Shown: positions 52,669-62,245, numbered from the stretch's first letter. The stretch is 64,000 nt of DNA from Latilactobacillus sakei (GCA_002953655.1 CP025839.1:62001-126000), one strand, 5' to 3'. Made by a program: numbers and translations. The notes: generated by a model not told the origin, from the sequence alone.

Positions 52669-52682
52669 TGAAAGCGTTATAA
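52669..52682 (+). promoter_or_regulatory. cre-like site upstream of the ROK gene
   Basis: TGAAAGCGTTATAA fits the CcpA consensus with one mismatch, 80 bp before the ROK gene start. Confidence 0.45.
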
Positions 52683-52761
52683 AGAACGGTGTGCTGACTT
52701 TTTATATAAGTTAATAAGTTAACAATCGTTATCTTAATTTAGTGAATGGGGGGATTCATAA

Positions 52762-53649
52762 ATGACAAAGTTAGCGCTAATTGATGCGGGGGGCGCTACC
52801 ATCCGATACGCTCTATGGGATAACAATGCTCATGAATTAACAAAACAAGGAATGGTGACGACCCCTAAATCGCTAAATGCTTATTACGCGATGTTAAGTA
52901 AAATTGTTCGAACATATCAGTTGTCAAATCAGGTAGTTGGCGTGGGTATTAGTACGCCAGGTGCAGTTAATAAAGCAACTGGAATCATCGAAGGTGCTAG
53001 TGCCATCCCTTATATTCACAATTTCGAAATCCAAGGTGAATTAGAAAAAAGATTTGGGTTACCCGTCATGATGGAAAATGAAATTAATTGTGCCGCCTTG
53101 GCTGAATTAAAATGTGGGGCAGCGCAAGGTTTGCGGAATGTTTTATACATGGCTATTGATGCAGACGTTGGTGGCGCAGTGATTATTGACGGGCATATTC
53201 AACATGGTGCTCATCTGCTTAGTGGTGAGTTTGGGGCGATGTTAATGGCAGATGGGCGACCACTGAATGCAGTGGGAACAATTGCGCATTTAACGCACCA
53301 ATATAATCAAAAAGCCCATGCACAATTGACCGGAGCGGAAGTTTTTGCCTTAGCGAGACAGGGTGATTTGCTCGCGCACCAGCTGACAACAGACTTGTAT
53401 CGTTATTTAGCGCAAGCAGTTTATAATTTACAATATAGTTTTGATCCAGATGCCATTATTTTAGGGGGCGCTCTTGCCAAAATCGATTTTTTAGTGCCGA
53501 ACATTGAACTCGAGCGCCAGCCATTATTAACGCAAGGAAAAATAGCGCCTTTAGCAACACCGCTTTTAATCAGTCAGTATCATTCTGAGGCTAACTTAAT
53601 CGGTGCGCTCGTTGATTTTCAACAGCGTTATCCTCAAAAAATGCTTTAA
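52762..53649 (+). CDS. ROK-family sugar kinase-like protein
   Basis: 295 residues with actin-like ATPase fold, no N-terminal HTH, so of kinase rather than repressor type. N-terminal phosphate loop reads DAGGATIR instead of DIGGT. The catalytic motif normally ENDxN reads ENEIN (Asp to Glu), and the zinc motif CxCGxxGC is absent. These changes suggest altered or lost kinase activity, or an unusual substrate. ATG 52762 follows GGGGGGAT. The next gene, an APC permease, starts 58 bp later. Confidence 0.8.
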   Translation: MTKLALIDAGGATIRYALWDNNAHELTKQGMVTTPKSLNAYYAMLSKIVRTYQLSNQVVGVGISTPGAVNKATGIIEGASAIPYIHNFEIQGELEKRFGLPVMMENEINCAALAELKCGAAQGLRNVLYMAIDADVGGAVIIDGHIQHGAHLLSGEFGAMLMADGRPLNAVGTIAHLTHQYNQKAHAQLTGAEVFALARQGDLLAHQLTTDLYRYLAQAVYNLQYSFDPDAIILGGALAKIDFLVPNIELERQPLLTQGKIAPLATPLLISQYHSEANLIGALVDFQQRYPQKML

Positions 53650-53707
53650 CTGTTATATGGTTTAGTTTAAAATATGATAACTAATGTTTTTTTATATCTA
53701 GGAAGGA

Positions 53708-55060
53708 GTGATTGATATCAAAACGCAAACACCACCCCAAGCATTAAATCGAACAGTCGGCTTTACGGCCGCCTTATCAACAGTAATGGGGACTGTTATC
53801 GGCGCAGGCGTCTTTTTTAAAGCATCATCAGTAACAGAGGTCACCGGCTCAACGGGGTTAACAATGTTAGCCTGGCTACTTGGTGGTATCATCACGATTT
53901 GTGCTGGTTTAACAGCTGCTGAGTTGGCAGCTGCGATTCCAGAAACCGGCGGCATGATGCGTTATATCGAGAGAACTTACGGTAGCGTCGCCGCCTTCTT
54001 ACTAGGTTGGGCACAAACCACGGTTTATTTCCCGGCCAATATTGCAGCACTATCAATTATCTTTGCAACGCAATGTTTGAATTTATTCGGATGGGCGCCC
54101 AGCTGGCAGATTCCGGTTGCAGTGATTGTCGCAACGAGTTTAACAATTATGAACTTCCTCGGCAGTCAGGTAGGCGGCTTTGTCCAATCCTTTACGACCG
54201 TTTTTAAATTAATTCCTTTAGCCATTATTATTATTTTTGGGTTAATTAACCCGGGGACCAATGCAAGTCATGTCTCACTCTTTACCGTAGCGGGGACGGG
54301 CGCATCCAACAATGTCTTATCAGCACTGGGCAATGGGGTTTTAGCAACATTATTTGCCTACGATGGCTGGATTCATGTTGGGAATATTGCCGGGGAAATG
54401 CGCCATCCAGAAAAAGACTTACCAAAATCAATTTTGCTAGGTCTTTTTGGAACGATGGTGGTTTACCTCTTAGTTAATGCAGTCTTCTTATTAGTATTAC
54501 CAATCTCACAGATTGCTGGTAACGAAAACGCCGCTGCTGAAGTGGCAGGTCATTTATTTGGTGGCTTTGGTGGGAAGTTAGTGACCATCGGGATTTTAAT
54601 CTCAGTTTATGGCGCAATTAATGGTTATACAATGACCGGAATGCGCGTGCCATATGCGATGGCGACAGAACAACACTTACCATTCAGCAAGCAACTCAGC
54701 CGCTTATCAAAAGCGGGGGTTCCCATTTTATGTGGGATTTTACAATTAGTGATTGCAATTGGCATGATTTTTGTCGGGGGCTTTAATACGTTGACGGACA
54801 TGTTAATCTTTGTCATCTGGATATTCTATGTGATGACCTTTGCTGCAGTGATTATCTTGCGCAAACGCGAACCAGAAATGAAGCGGCCTTACAAGGCAGT
54901 CTTATATCCAGTGGTGCCATTGATTGCGATTTTTGGGGGAACGTTTATTGTGATTAACACGTTATTCACGCAAACGGTCTTAGCCTTAATCGGATTAGGC
55001 ATTACGTTGATTGGCCTACCAATCTATTACTACTTAGAAAAGAAATATCATCAAGCTTAA
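53708..55060 (+). CDS. APC-family amino acid permease
   Basis: 450 residues with twelve membrane segments. Helix 1 motif GTVIGAGVFFKAS, helix 3 region ETGGMMRYIERTYG and helix 6 region FAYDGWIHVGNIAGEMRHPEKDLP are typical of L-type amino acid transporters and serine/threonine exchangers. Substrate unknown. The frame is open from GTG 53708, but this GTG lies inside AAGGAG(TG), too close to be used normally, and no ATG, GTG or TTG follows in frame for 25 codons; the true start is doubtful (an ATC at 53717 has good spacing). Confidence 0.85.
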   Translation: MIDIKTQTPPQALNRTVGFTAALSTVMGTVIGAGVFFKASSVTEVTGSTGLTMLAWLLGGIITICAGLTAAELAAAIPETGGMMRYIERTYGSVAAFLLGWAQTTVYFPANIAALSIIFATQCLNLFGWAPSWQIPVAVIVATSLTIMNFLGSQVGGFVQSFTTVFKLIPLAIIIIFGLINPGTNASHVSLFTVAGTGASNNVLSALGNGVLATLFAYDGWIHVGNIAGEMRHPEKDLPKSILLGLFGTMVVYLLVNAVFLLVLPISQIAGNENAAAEVAGHLFGGFGGKLVTIGILISVYGAINGYTMTGMRVPYAMATEQHLPFSKQLSRLSKAGVPILCGILQLVIAIGMIFVGGFNTLTDMLIFVIWIFYVMTFAAVIILRKREPEMKRPYKAVLYPVVPLIAIFGGTFIVINTLFTQTVLALIGLGITLIGLPIYYYLEKKYHQA

Positions 55061-55063
55061 ATA

Positions 55064-55109
55064 AAAAAACGGCTAAGACCTTGCAAAATAGCAGGTCTTA
55101 GCCGTTTTT
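55064..55109. terminator. Bidirectional terminator
   Basis: Stem of about 18 bp (CGGCTAAGACCT with complement) with A and T flanks between two convergent permease genes. Confidence 0.9.
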
Positions 55110-55111
55110 AG

Positions 55112-56548
55112 TTAGGCTGTTTTTTTTCGTTGATATTTAGCGATTAATGGGAGGATGACCCCTAAGCCCATTAATGAAACGGAAACCACGACATTTAAGA
55201 TCAATTCGTGGGTGTATTTAGAAGTGCCTGGCGTGGCATCTTGTGGGAAGATACTGAAGATTGTCCCTAATGCGGTGATAAGCAAGCACCAGAAACCAAC
55301 AATGATCGCCCAGGGTTTGTTTTTGATGTACGTGTATTCTGATGGGTATTTGTCGCTGTTAAAGCGAACCCGTAAGAAGGCCACGAAGATGAAGCAAGTA
55401 ACAAATGGTGAGACGATGCCGTTAATGTTCAATAACCAATTAAAGATATCGTTGATGGCTGGTAAGAAGGCACTTGAAGCTAGCACGAAAGTACAAATCC
55501 CAGTGGTTAACCAGTAACCGTTGATTGGTAAGCCTTGCTTGTTAGTCTTTGTGAGGGCCTTAGGCAAAAACTTCTTAGCAGTGTCAGATAAGAAGATGCG
55601 GGTGCCACCATCGAGTAACATCGCCAGTTGAGCGCCCATGTAGATGGCTTGTGTAACAGCGAAGATATAGAGCAAGACTTTGCCCATATGGAATTGTTGA
55701 CCGAGGGCTAGGAAGGCGTAGTAAGAACCGTTCATTTTTAAATCGTTAGGTAAGTGGTTGGCATCGAAGAAGACCCCAATCGCAAATGAACCGAAGATGG
55801 TTAAGAAGGCTGTCATTAAGGCGAGGGCCATCATGGCTTTAGGGAAATCTTTTTTACCATCTTTCATTTCGCTGACATAGGGTGCAACTAATTCGGCGCC
55901 GTTCATAGCGAAAATTAAAAGGCCGATAGTTGAGAAGTAATGTAGATCGAACTTAGGAATAAAAGTATGCCAGTTCATTGGTTGGGTGGCGATGTGGGCG
56001 CCGTTAAATAGACCGGCAAATGTCATGAGAACGAATAAAATCGTCATGATAAACATTGCCCCACCCCCGACAATACTGAGGACTTGCAATGACGCTGTAA
56101 ATTTATGTTGGAAGAAGATGAATAAAATGGTGATAGCCGCTGTTAAGAGCGCGAATGTGGCCCGTGACAACTTATCTTCAATATTACCGTTCCCCATGAT
56201 AATCCAGAAGAAGGAAACAACCATTGAGTTGGCAACATCGACTAAGTAAGGCAAGCTGGCAACCCAATAACACCAAGCAGTGAGGTAACCCCAAACGTCC
56301 CCACTGGTGTGGCGCATCCAACTGGATAAGCCGCCGCCATCTTTACTGAAAGCTGAGCCTAAATGACCAACCATTAATTCATAAGGTAAGACATAAGCGA
56401 ATAATAGCACGATCCATGAGAAGACAACTGCCATCCCTTGGTTTTGGAAGTTATAAATAATATCATCGAAACCAATTACCGTGACAAAGTCCATTAAAGC
56501 GAGGACTTGCCAGGTAATGTATTTCTTTTTTGGTTCAATTTCATCCAT
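55112..56548 (-). CDS. APC-family amino acid permease (glutamate/GABA antiporter-like)
   Basis: 478 residues with twelve to thirteen membrane segments. The N terminus (DEIEPKKKYITWQVLALMDFVTVIGFDDI) and the LSSWMRHTSGD and FAMNGAELVAPYVSEMKDGKKDFP segments resemble the glutamate/GABA antiporter branch. It differs clearly from the L-type permease at 53708. Single gene; ATG 56548 follows AAAGGGG. The substrate is inferred only at family level. Confidence 0.85.
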   Translation of the reverse strand: MDEIEPKKKYITWQVLALMDFVTVIGFDDIIYNFQNQGMAVVFSWIVLLFAYVLPYELMVGHLGSAFSKDGGGLSSWMRHTSGDVWGYLTAWCYWVASLPYLVDVANSMVVSFFWIIMGNGNIEDKLSRATFALLTAAITILFIFFQHKFTASLQVLSIVGGGAMFIMTILFVLMTFAGLFNGAHIATQPMNWHTFIPKFDLHYFSTIGLLIFAMNGAELVAPYVSEMKDGKKDFPKAMMALALMTAFLTIFGSFAIGVFFDANHLPNDLKMNGSYYAFLALGQQFHMGKVLLYIFAVTQAIYMGAQLAMLLDGGTRIFLSDTAKKFLPKALTKTNKQGLPINGYWLTTGICTFVLASSAFLPAINDIFNWLLNINGIVSPFVTCFIFVAFLRVRFNSDKYPSEYTYIKNKPWAIIVGFWCLLITALGTIFSIFPQDATPGTSKYTHELILNVVVSVSLMGLGVILPLIAKYQRKKTA

Positions 56549-56763
56549 TACAAAAATACCCCTTTTCTGAAAATAGCAATGTTCCTATTATAGTCAAAGT
56601 TAATTAGGAAGACAAAATTTTTTTGATGTTTCACATGAAATTTTAAAAAATCCATCTTACAAACTTGTTATTTCAAATTAACAAATTGTCATTTCAAAAA
56701 CGGGCGGCAATCAATCTAATCCGATATACTAGTTGTATTAATTAAATTTGGAGGCATTTAACT

Positions 56764-57522
56764 ATGGATACACCAACAGTTGTTAGCGTAAAAGATGTAC
56801 AAAAAACGTACGGTAAAGCTAACGAAAAACAATATACAGCTTTAAAAGGCGTGACCTTTGATGTGCAACGTGGCGAATTCGTCGGCATTATGGGTGCTTC
56901 TGGTTCAGGGAAAACGACGCTTTTAAATATCCTATCAACTTTAGACAAACCAACCGCCGGTGAAGTGAAAATTAATGATCAAGAAATCAGTCGCTTAAAA
57001 GGCAATGCATTAGCCGACTTTAGAGCCCAAGAAATTGGCTTTATGTTCCAAGATTTTAACTTATTGGAAAACTTAACAGCTTATGAAAATATGGCATTAC
57101 CATTGACGCTCCAAAACGTGACTGGGAAAAAGGTCCGTGAAAAAATCACCACAATTGCCAAAACATTGTCAATCGATGCGATTTTAAATAAATATCCTAC
57201 TGAATTATCAGGTGGACAAAAACAACGGGTGGCTGCTGCTCGGGCTTTAGTGCATAATCCTGCGATTCTTTTTGGGGATGAACCAACCGGTGCGCTTGAT
57301 TCTAAGAGTGCCCGCGAATTATTGGATACCATGGCCCAATTAAATGAAGAACAACGCGTTTCAATTTTATTGGTGACCCATGATCCATTCTCAGCCAGTT
57401 ATTGCCAACGGATCCTCTTTATCAAAGACGGCCAAATTGGACAAGAATTAGTGCGTGGTGATAAGCCACGTGAAGCCTTTTACCAAGAAGTTTTAGATAC
57501 ATTAGGAACATTTAATCACTAG
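56764..57522 (+). CDS. ABC transporter ATP-binding protein (BceA-like)
   Basis: 252 residues with Walker A GASGSGKTT (about 44-52), Q-loop FMFQDFNLL, signature LSGGQKQR, Walker B ILFGDEPTGALD and H-loop THD. It belongs to the MacB/BceA class that pairs with FtsX-type permeases in bacitracin or antimicrobial-peptide detoxification. ATG 56764 follows GGAGG; the permease begins 14 bp later. No BceRS-type two-component genes are adjacent. Confidence 0.93.
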   Translation: MDTPTVVSVKDVQKTYGKANEKQYTALKGVTFDVQRGEFVGIMGASGSGKTTLLNILSTLDKPTAGEVKINDQEISRLKGNALADFRAQEIGFMFQDFNLLENLTAYENMALPLTLQNVTGKKVREKITTIAKTLSIDAILNKYPTELSGGQKQRVAAARALVHNPAILFGDEPTGALDSKSARELLDTMAQLNEEQRVSILLVTHDPFSASYCQRILFIKDGQIGQELVRGDKPREAFYQEVLDTLGTFNH

Positions 57523-57536
57523 GAGGAAGACTAAAT

Positions 57537-59357
57537 ATGCTATGGAAATTATCATTAACTGGCATTAAAGGCCGGTTTAAAGACTATTTAGTCCTTTTTT
57601 CAGGTCTAATTATGTCGAGTGCCATTTTTTACATGTTTGAAGCATTAGCGACTAATAAGGATTTTGTGACGAGTAATTCGCCAATTAGTATGGCGGCAAT
57701 TGTCTTCCAAATTGGTTCTGTGTTGCTCGGCATTATCACACTAGTCTATATTATCTATGCCAATAGCTTCTTGATGAGTATGCGGCGCCGGGACTACGGG
57801 ATGTTCATGATGTTGGGGGCCAAAGGTCGTAAGATTGCTCAACTAATTGCGGCTGAAACGCTTGTGATTGGGACGGCTGCCACGTTAATCGGGACGGCGA
57901 TTGGGATTGGTTTAACGAAAGTTGTGAGTCAATTCTTACTTTCGCGGTTAGACATGCACATTAAACATTTCTCACCATTTTACTTACCGGCAGTCATTGC
58001 GACGTTGCTTTTCTTCATCGTTTTGTTCATTATTGCGGCGGTCGTTAATCAATATCAATTATTGAAGACCCCTGTTTTGCAATTACTCCATGATGATCAA
58101 CAACCAAATCGGATTAAAGAAAACAAAGTGGCGCGTCTGATTCAAATCGTGCTAGGACTCGTATTCTTAGCAGTTGGTTATTACATGATGACGGCAATCG
58201 CGACGTTCCAAGTGATGGGCTTAGTGATCGCATTAGTGACCATCGTGCTAGGCACCTACTTCCTATTTAACGCCTTTTTCGGGTGGTTATTGATGCTCTT
58301 AAAGCGCAATGAAAAGATTCGTAATAAAGGGTTAAATAACTTCACGTTAGCGCAATTGAGTTTCCGGATTAAAGACTACACGAAAATGTTAGCTTTAGTG
58401 GCGATGCTTTTTGCACTTGCATTGGGCGCGATTACGGTCGGAATTGGTTATCAAAATGAAATTCCCAAGATTGCCGATTCAGCTTCGGCCTATGATGTTG
58501 TTTTAAACCAACCCACCCAAAAAGCTTTAAAACTGACTAAAGAGCTTAAAGATGTTAAACAAACGGCAACCTATCAAGTGAAAGAAGATAGCAAAACCGT
58601 TTATTATCGAACAGAGCAATTTAAACAAACACCGCTATTAACCATTGAATATGGTAAAACGGGTAGCCTTTCTTCTGAAACGAAGGTGCGTCAAGTTCCA
58701 TTGCGTGAGCTTCAAAAAGGGGATAATTATCTCTTCAGATCAATTCAAGTACCAAGTCAAACGGCCAAAGCAGTTAAACTTGTTTCTAATGAAGCCTTTG
58801 CGCAAATCGCAAGTTCAACGAAGATTGTTAAGACTTACGACGTGCAGGACTTTAGTGCTAATTTACCAGTTATCAAGAAACTATACCAAGAACAACTTAA
58901 AGCTAATCCAGAATTGAAGGCCAACTCACAAGTTGACAGTAGTAAGTACGCTAGCTACAAGATAGCCAACGGGTTTTTCAGTGGTCTTGAATTTATGGGC
59001 TTCTTCCTCGGGATTGCTTTCTTAGCAATGCTAGCTAGTTGTTTAATGTTCAAGATTTTGTCAGGAGCCGCTAGTGATGTCAAACGTTACACGATGTTGG
59101 CTAAAATCGGCGTACGTCAAAATCTCTTGAAACAATCAATTGCCAAAGAAATCGGCGCCCTGTTCCTATTACCAGGAATTGTTGGCGTTGTGCACGTCTT
59201 GTTCGGCTTGCAGATGTTCAAAGAACTGATGATTGATCCGTATAATCAAATCTGGATTCCATTCAGCATTTTCATCGTATTATACGCCGTGTATTACGTC
59301 ATTACGACCTGGTTATATCGCGGGATTGTTTTAAAAGAAACCAAATTTGGTGAATAA
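57537..59357 (+). CDS. ABC transporter permease (BceB-like, FtsX domain)
   Basis: 606 residues with about ten membrane segments: FtsX-type core near 60-170, further helices to about 310, a large extracytoplasmic domain of about 170 residues (about 315-480) and a final three-helix block. The layout is that of BceB peptide-antibiotic exporters/sensors, the external domain a little shorter than in typical members. ATG 57537 follows AGGAGGA. It is in an operon with the ATPase and ends at a terminator. Confidence 0.9.
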   Translation: MLWKLSLTGIKGRFKDYLVLFSGLIMSSAIFYMFEALATNKDFVTSNSPISMAAIVFQIGSVLLGIITLVYIIYANSFLMSMRRRDYGMFMMLGAKGRKIAQLIAAETLVIGTAATLIGTAIGIGLTKVVSQFLLSRLDMHIKHFSPFYLPAVIATLLFFIVLFIIAAVVNQYQLLKTPVLQLLHDDQQPNRIKENKVARLIQIVLGLVFLAVGYYMMTAIATFQVMGLVIALVTIVLGTYFLFNAFFGWLLMLLKRNEKIRNKGLNNFTLAQLSFRIKDYTKMLALVAMLFALALGAITVGIGYQNEIPKIADSASAYDVVLNQPTQKALKLTKELKDVKQTATYQVKEDSKTVYYRTEQFKQTPLLTIEYGKTGSLSSETKVRQVPLRELQKGDNYLFRSIQVPSQTAKAVKLVSNEAFAQIASSTKIVKTYDVQDFSANLPVIKKLYQEQLKANPELKANSQVDSSKYASYKIANGFFSGLEFMGFFLGIAFLAMLASCLMFKILSGAASDVKRYTMLAKIGVRQNLLKQSIAKEIGALFLLPGIVGVVHVLFGLQMFKELMIDPYNQIWIPFSIFIVLYAVYYVITTWLYRGIVLKETKFGE

Positions 59358-59362
59358 ATAAA

Positions 59363-59409
59363 AAGACTAATTAAGCGCAGCTATCAGCCTGCTTAATTGG
59401 TCTTTTTTT
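59363..59409 (+). terminator. Terminator after the ABC operon
   Basis: Twelve-base stem GACTAATTAAGC/GCTTAATTGGTC (one G-U) with a 14-base loop and seven T residues. Confidence 0.8.
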
Positions 59410-59423
59410 ATTGGTAGGAAGGA

Positions 59424-59452
59424 TTGACAAGCATTGTTGAAAGCGCTATATT
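59424..59452 (+). promoter_or_regulatory. uxaC promoter with overlapping cre-like site
   Basis: Consensus TTGACA (59424-59429), 17-bp spacer, TATATT (59447-59452). TGAAAGCGCTATAT (59438-59451), overlapping the -10, fits the cre consensus with two mismatches. Confidence 0.7.
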
Positions 59453-59501
59453 GATGATGTTAAGGAAAATTCGCGCGGTTTTCTTTTTTATTTCGAATAC
59501 A

Positions 59502-59517
59502 ATGTTAACGATAACAT
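59502..59517. promoter_or_regulatory. LacI-type operator before uxaC
   Basis: ATGTTA-ACGA-TAACAT: six-base inverted repeats with a central CG, typical of LacI-family sites, about 45 bp downstream of the predicted start of transcription. It also fits the cre consensus with one mismatch. Likely ligand is the LacI-family protein encoded at 61069. Confidence 0.6.
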
Positions 59518-59540
59518 AAATAGCGAAGGAGCGTTATGAT

Positions 59541-60956
59541 ATGCAATTATTAGATGACGATTTTCTCTTAGACAATGACATGGCCAAGACGTTATACCAC
59601 GATTATGCAGCGCAAATGCCGATTATCGACTTTCACTGCCATTTGAATCCTTCAGAAATCTATCAAAATAAGAATTACACCAACATCACTCGCATCTGGT
59701 TGAACGAAGGGACCTATGGTGATCATTATAAGTGGCGCTTAATGCGGGCTAACGGCGTTGATGAGAAGTATACCACTGGTGATGGTGACGATTATTTGAA
59801 ATTTATTGAATGGGCTAAGACGATCGAAAATGCCTATGGTAATCCCCTTTACGAATGGACACATTTGGAATTACGCCGTTTCTTCCATATCGATGAACGC
59901 TTGACCGCTGAATCAGCACCCCGTATCTGGGAAAAGGCTAACCAACTCTTACAAACAGACGACTTCAAGCCACGGCAATTGATAAAAAATTCAAATGTAC
60001 AAGTAGTTTGCACAACCGATGATCCCGCTTCTGACTTACAATATCATCAATTATTAAAACCGGAAGAAGCTGCCAACGGCTTTAAGACGTTACCAGCAAT
60101 GCGTCCCGATCAATTGATGCAAATTGATCGGGATGGTTTTGGTGATTACTTGAAGACGCTTGGAAAAGTGGCTGGAGTTGAGATCCATGATTTTGCAACG
60201 ATTGTAACAGCTTTGACGCAACGCTTTGAATTTTTCAATGAAATGGGTGGGCGCTTATCGGATCATTCGCTACTGACCTACAATTTTGAAGAAGCGACTC
60301 AAGCGGAATTGGATGCGATTGTTGCTAAAGGGATCAATAATTCTGCACTCAGCGAACATGAAATCAATCAATATTTGACGATGTTGTTAGAAGCTTTGAT
60401 GAAACTTAATACGCAATTCAACTGGACGATGCAATTCCATATCAATTCGGATCGCGATTTAAACCGCCCAATGTTTGCTAAAATTGGACCAGATACAGGT
60501 TATGATGCTGTTGGCACACAACCTGACATTGTTAAACATATCAGCGCACTCTACACAAAGATGCAACAAACAGAAGATGTTCCTAAGACCATTTTCTATT
60601 CATTAAACAGTAATGATTGGTTAGAATTGGCAACGATGATGGGCTGTTTCCAAGGCGGAACCACGCAAAAATTACAATTAGGCGCCGGTTGGTGGTTCAA
60701 TGATACGGCTGAAGGGATGACCCAACAGTTACAAGTCTTCGCCCAACAAAGCCTCTTACCACACTTTGTCGGGATGCTGACGGACTCTCGGAGCTTTCTA
60801 TCATATCCCCGCCACGAATACTTCAGACGTGTTTTATGTAGCTTCTACGGCCGTTTAGTAGAACAAGGTCGTGTGCCTAACGATCCTGCAGAATTAGGGC
60901 GTGTTGTTCAAAATATTGCCTATAATAATGCGCACGATTACTTCGACTTTTTCTAA
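59541..60956 (+). CDS. uxaC: Glucuronate (uronate) isomerase
   Basis: 471 residues, the family length. It converts D-glucuronate to D-fructuronate (and galacturonate to tagaturonate), first step of hexuronate use, in the cytoplasm. Recognisable segments: [21 protein letters not shown] with the metal-binding [13 protein letters not shown]-like [26 protein letters not shown], and [12 protein letters not shown] near the C terminus. ATG 59541 follows GAAGGAG. A LacI regulator follows; uxuA/uxuB and kdg genes are not in the window. Confidence 0.95.
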   Translation: MQLLDDDFLLDNDMAKTLYHDYAAQMPIIDFHCHLNPSEIYQNKNYTNITRIWLNEGTYGDHYKWRLMRANGVDEKYTTGDGDDYLKFIEWAKTIENAYGNPLYEWTHLELRRFFHIDERLTAESAPRIWEKANQLLQTDDFKPRQLIKNSNVQVVCTTDDPASDLQYHQLLKPEEAANGFKTLPAMRPDQLMQIDRDGFGDYLKTLGKVAGVEIHDFATIVTALTQRFEFFNEMGGRLSDHSLLTYNFEEATQAELDAIVAKGINNSALSEHEINQYLTMLLEALMKLNTQFNWTMQFHINSDRDLNRPMFAKIGPDTGYDAVGTQPDIVKHISALYTKMQQTEDVPKTIFYSLNSNDWLELATMMGCFQGGTTQKLQLGAGWWFNDTAEGMTQQLQVFAQQSLLPHFVGMLTDSRSFLSYPRHEYFRRVLCSFYGRLVEQGRVPNDPAELGRVVQNIAYNNAHDYFDFF

Positions 60957-60968
60957 GCGTAGTGAGTT

Positions 60969-61003
60969 GGAGCCTTCGATGATTTATCGAAGGCTCTTTT
61001 TTA
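60969..61003 (+). terminator. Terminator after uxaC
   Basis: Perfect 11-base stem GAGCCTTCGAT with complement and six T residues. Confidence 0.88.
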
Positions 61004-61068
61004 TATGCAGTGTGCGCAATGATTTCTGGTACAATGTTCTAAGAGCGTACAGAAAGGAAGCATGCGGC

Positions 61069-62097
61069 GTGAAAAAGGCTGATAAGACAACGGTCACAAT
61101 TCGAACGATTGCACAACTTGCAAACGTCTCGCATATGACGGTTTCACGAGCACTAAATGATAGTGAGCTGGTAAAACCAGCCACCAAAGAGAAAATTTTA
61201 GCAATCGCCAAGGAGATCGGCTATGTCCCCAATATTAACGCGAAGAGTTTAGTAACAAATCGTTCTTATATGATTGGGATTTTCTTTACCAATCTTGAAA
61301 CGGGGACGTCCAACAGCTTTATGACCGATGTGGTGGCTCAAGCACAAGCAGTGTTGCCCAAAAGTTACTCACTTTCAATTAATAGTGTTGCCAAAGCAAC
61401 GGCGGGCCAGTATATCTCAATAAATAATTACGACGGGATTATCGTCATTAGTCAGTCCAAATCTGATTATGAGTTTATTGAATATGTGCATAACTTAGGC
61501 TTACCGTTAGTTGTTTTGAATCGAGTGATTGAGCGAGATGATATTAATAATTATGCGATTGGCGACCGCTTAGGTGGTCAGTTGGCAACTAATTATGCCA
61601 TCCAAATGGGCCATCGCAAATTGGCTTTAATTCGGGGGGTTGATTCATTTGAATCATCGGTACAGCGGACTAAGGGCTTCATGCAGGCGACTGAGGCTAA
61701 TGGGATTGAAGTGGACCCAACATTGATTAAAAGCGGTGATTATCGTCCCGAAAGTGGGCATGAACTGATGCGGGAGATTCTCACTAGTGGTAATATACCA
61801 ACTTGTGTTATTTGTGAAAATGATGATATGGCGGTTGGTGCGATTAGCGCCTGTGTTGAACTTGGTTATCAAATCCCGCGCGATATTTCATTTATTGGTT
61901 TTGATGATATGGCTTATGCTAAATTTATTACCCCTTCATTGACGACAGTTAAAAAGCCGACTGCCCAAATTATTGAAATGGGTGTGGCTAAATTAATGGC
62001 GATTGTCGAAGGCCAACAATCAGATGTTGAGCAAAAGATTGTTGATCCAGAAATGGTGATCAGACAATCGGTAGTTAATTTATATCAACGGAACTAA
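61069..62097 (+). CDS. LacI-family transcriptional regulator, probably of uronate genes
   Basis: 342 residues: LacI HTH (about 6-50, TIRTIAQLANVSHMTVSRALNDS, with hinge AKSLVTNRS) and a periplasmic-binding-protein-like effector domain (about 65-338). GTG 61069 is eight bases after AAAGGAAG. It is separated from uxaC by a terminator but has no other clear partner, so it likely binds 59502-59517 and responds to a uronate intermediate, as KdgR/ExuR-type regulators do. Role is inference from position. Confidence 0.85.
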   Translation: MKKADKTTVTIRTIAQLANVSHMTVSRALNDSELVKPATKEKILAIAKEIGYVPNINAKSLVTNRSYMIGIFFTNLETGTSNSFMTDVVAQAQAVLPKSYSLSINSVAKATAGQYISINNYDGIIVISQSKSDYEFIEYVHNLGLPLVVLNRVIERDDINNYAIGDRLGGQLATNYAIQMGHRKLALIRGVDSFESSVQRTKGFMQATEANGIEVDPTLIKSGDYRPESGHELMREILTSGNIPTCVICENDDMAVGAISACVELGYQIPRDISFIGFDDMAYAKFITPSLTTVKKPTAQIIEMGVAKLMAIVEGQQSDVEQKIVDPEMVIRQSVVNLYQRN

Positions 62098-62098
62098 A

Positions 62099-62164
62099 GC
62101 GTGTGTGCCATAAATCGGGTATGCCCTGAGGATTAACCGGAAGGATATGACCGATAGAACACGT
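62099..62164 (-). repeat. Convergent-junction repeat, subfamily B, internally deleted and inverted copy
   Basis: Read on the minus strand it matches both ends of 28883-28998 (ACGTGTTCTAT..GGTCATATCCT and GGTTAATCCTCAGG), but lacks about 50 bases including the central hairpin. The deletion endpoints coincide with a GGTTAA direct repeat present twice in the full copy, pointing to slippage or recombination. Lies between the LacI-type gene and the leftward phosphatase gene. Confidence 0.75.
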
Positions 62165-62188
62165 TTAGACTATCAATATTCGGCGATT

Positions 62189-62233
62189 AAAAAGGGGTCT
62201 GGGACAAAATTTACTTTTGTCCCAGACCCCTTT
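62189..62233. terminator. Bidirectional terminator
   Basis: Stem of about 20 bp with GGGACAAA/TTTGTCCC core, closely like that at 28812-28858, beside the repeat. Confidence 0.88.
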
Positions 62234-62245
62234 AGTAATCGTATT

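Noticed and set aside
60901-61068. 56-residue N-terminal extension of the LacI regulator
   Set aside because: It would overlap the end of uxaC and cross its terminator; GTG 61069 with AAAGGAAG places the HTH at the usual position.
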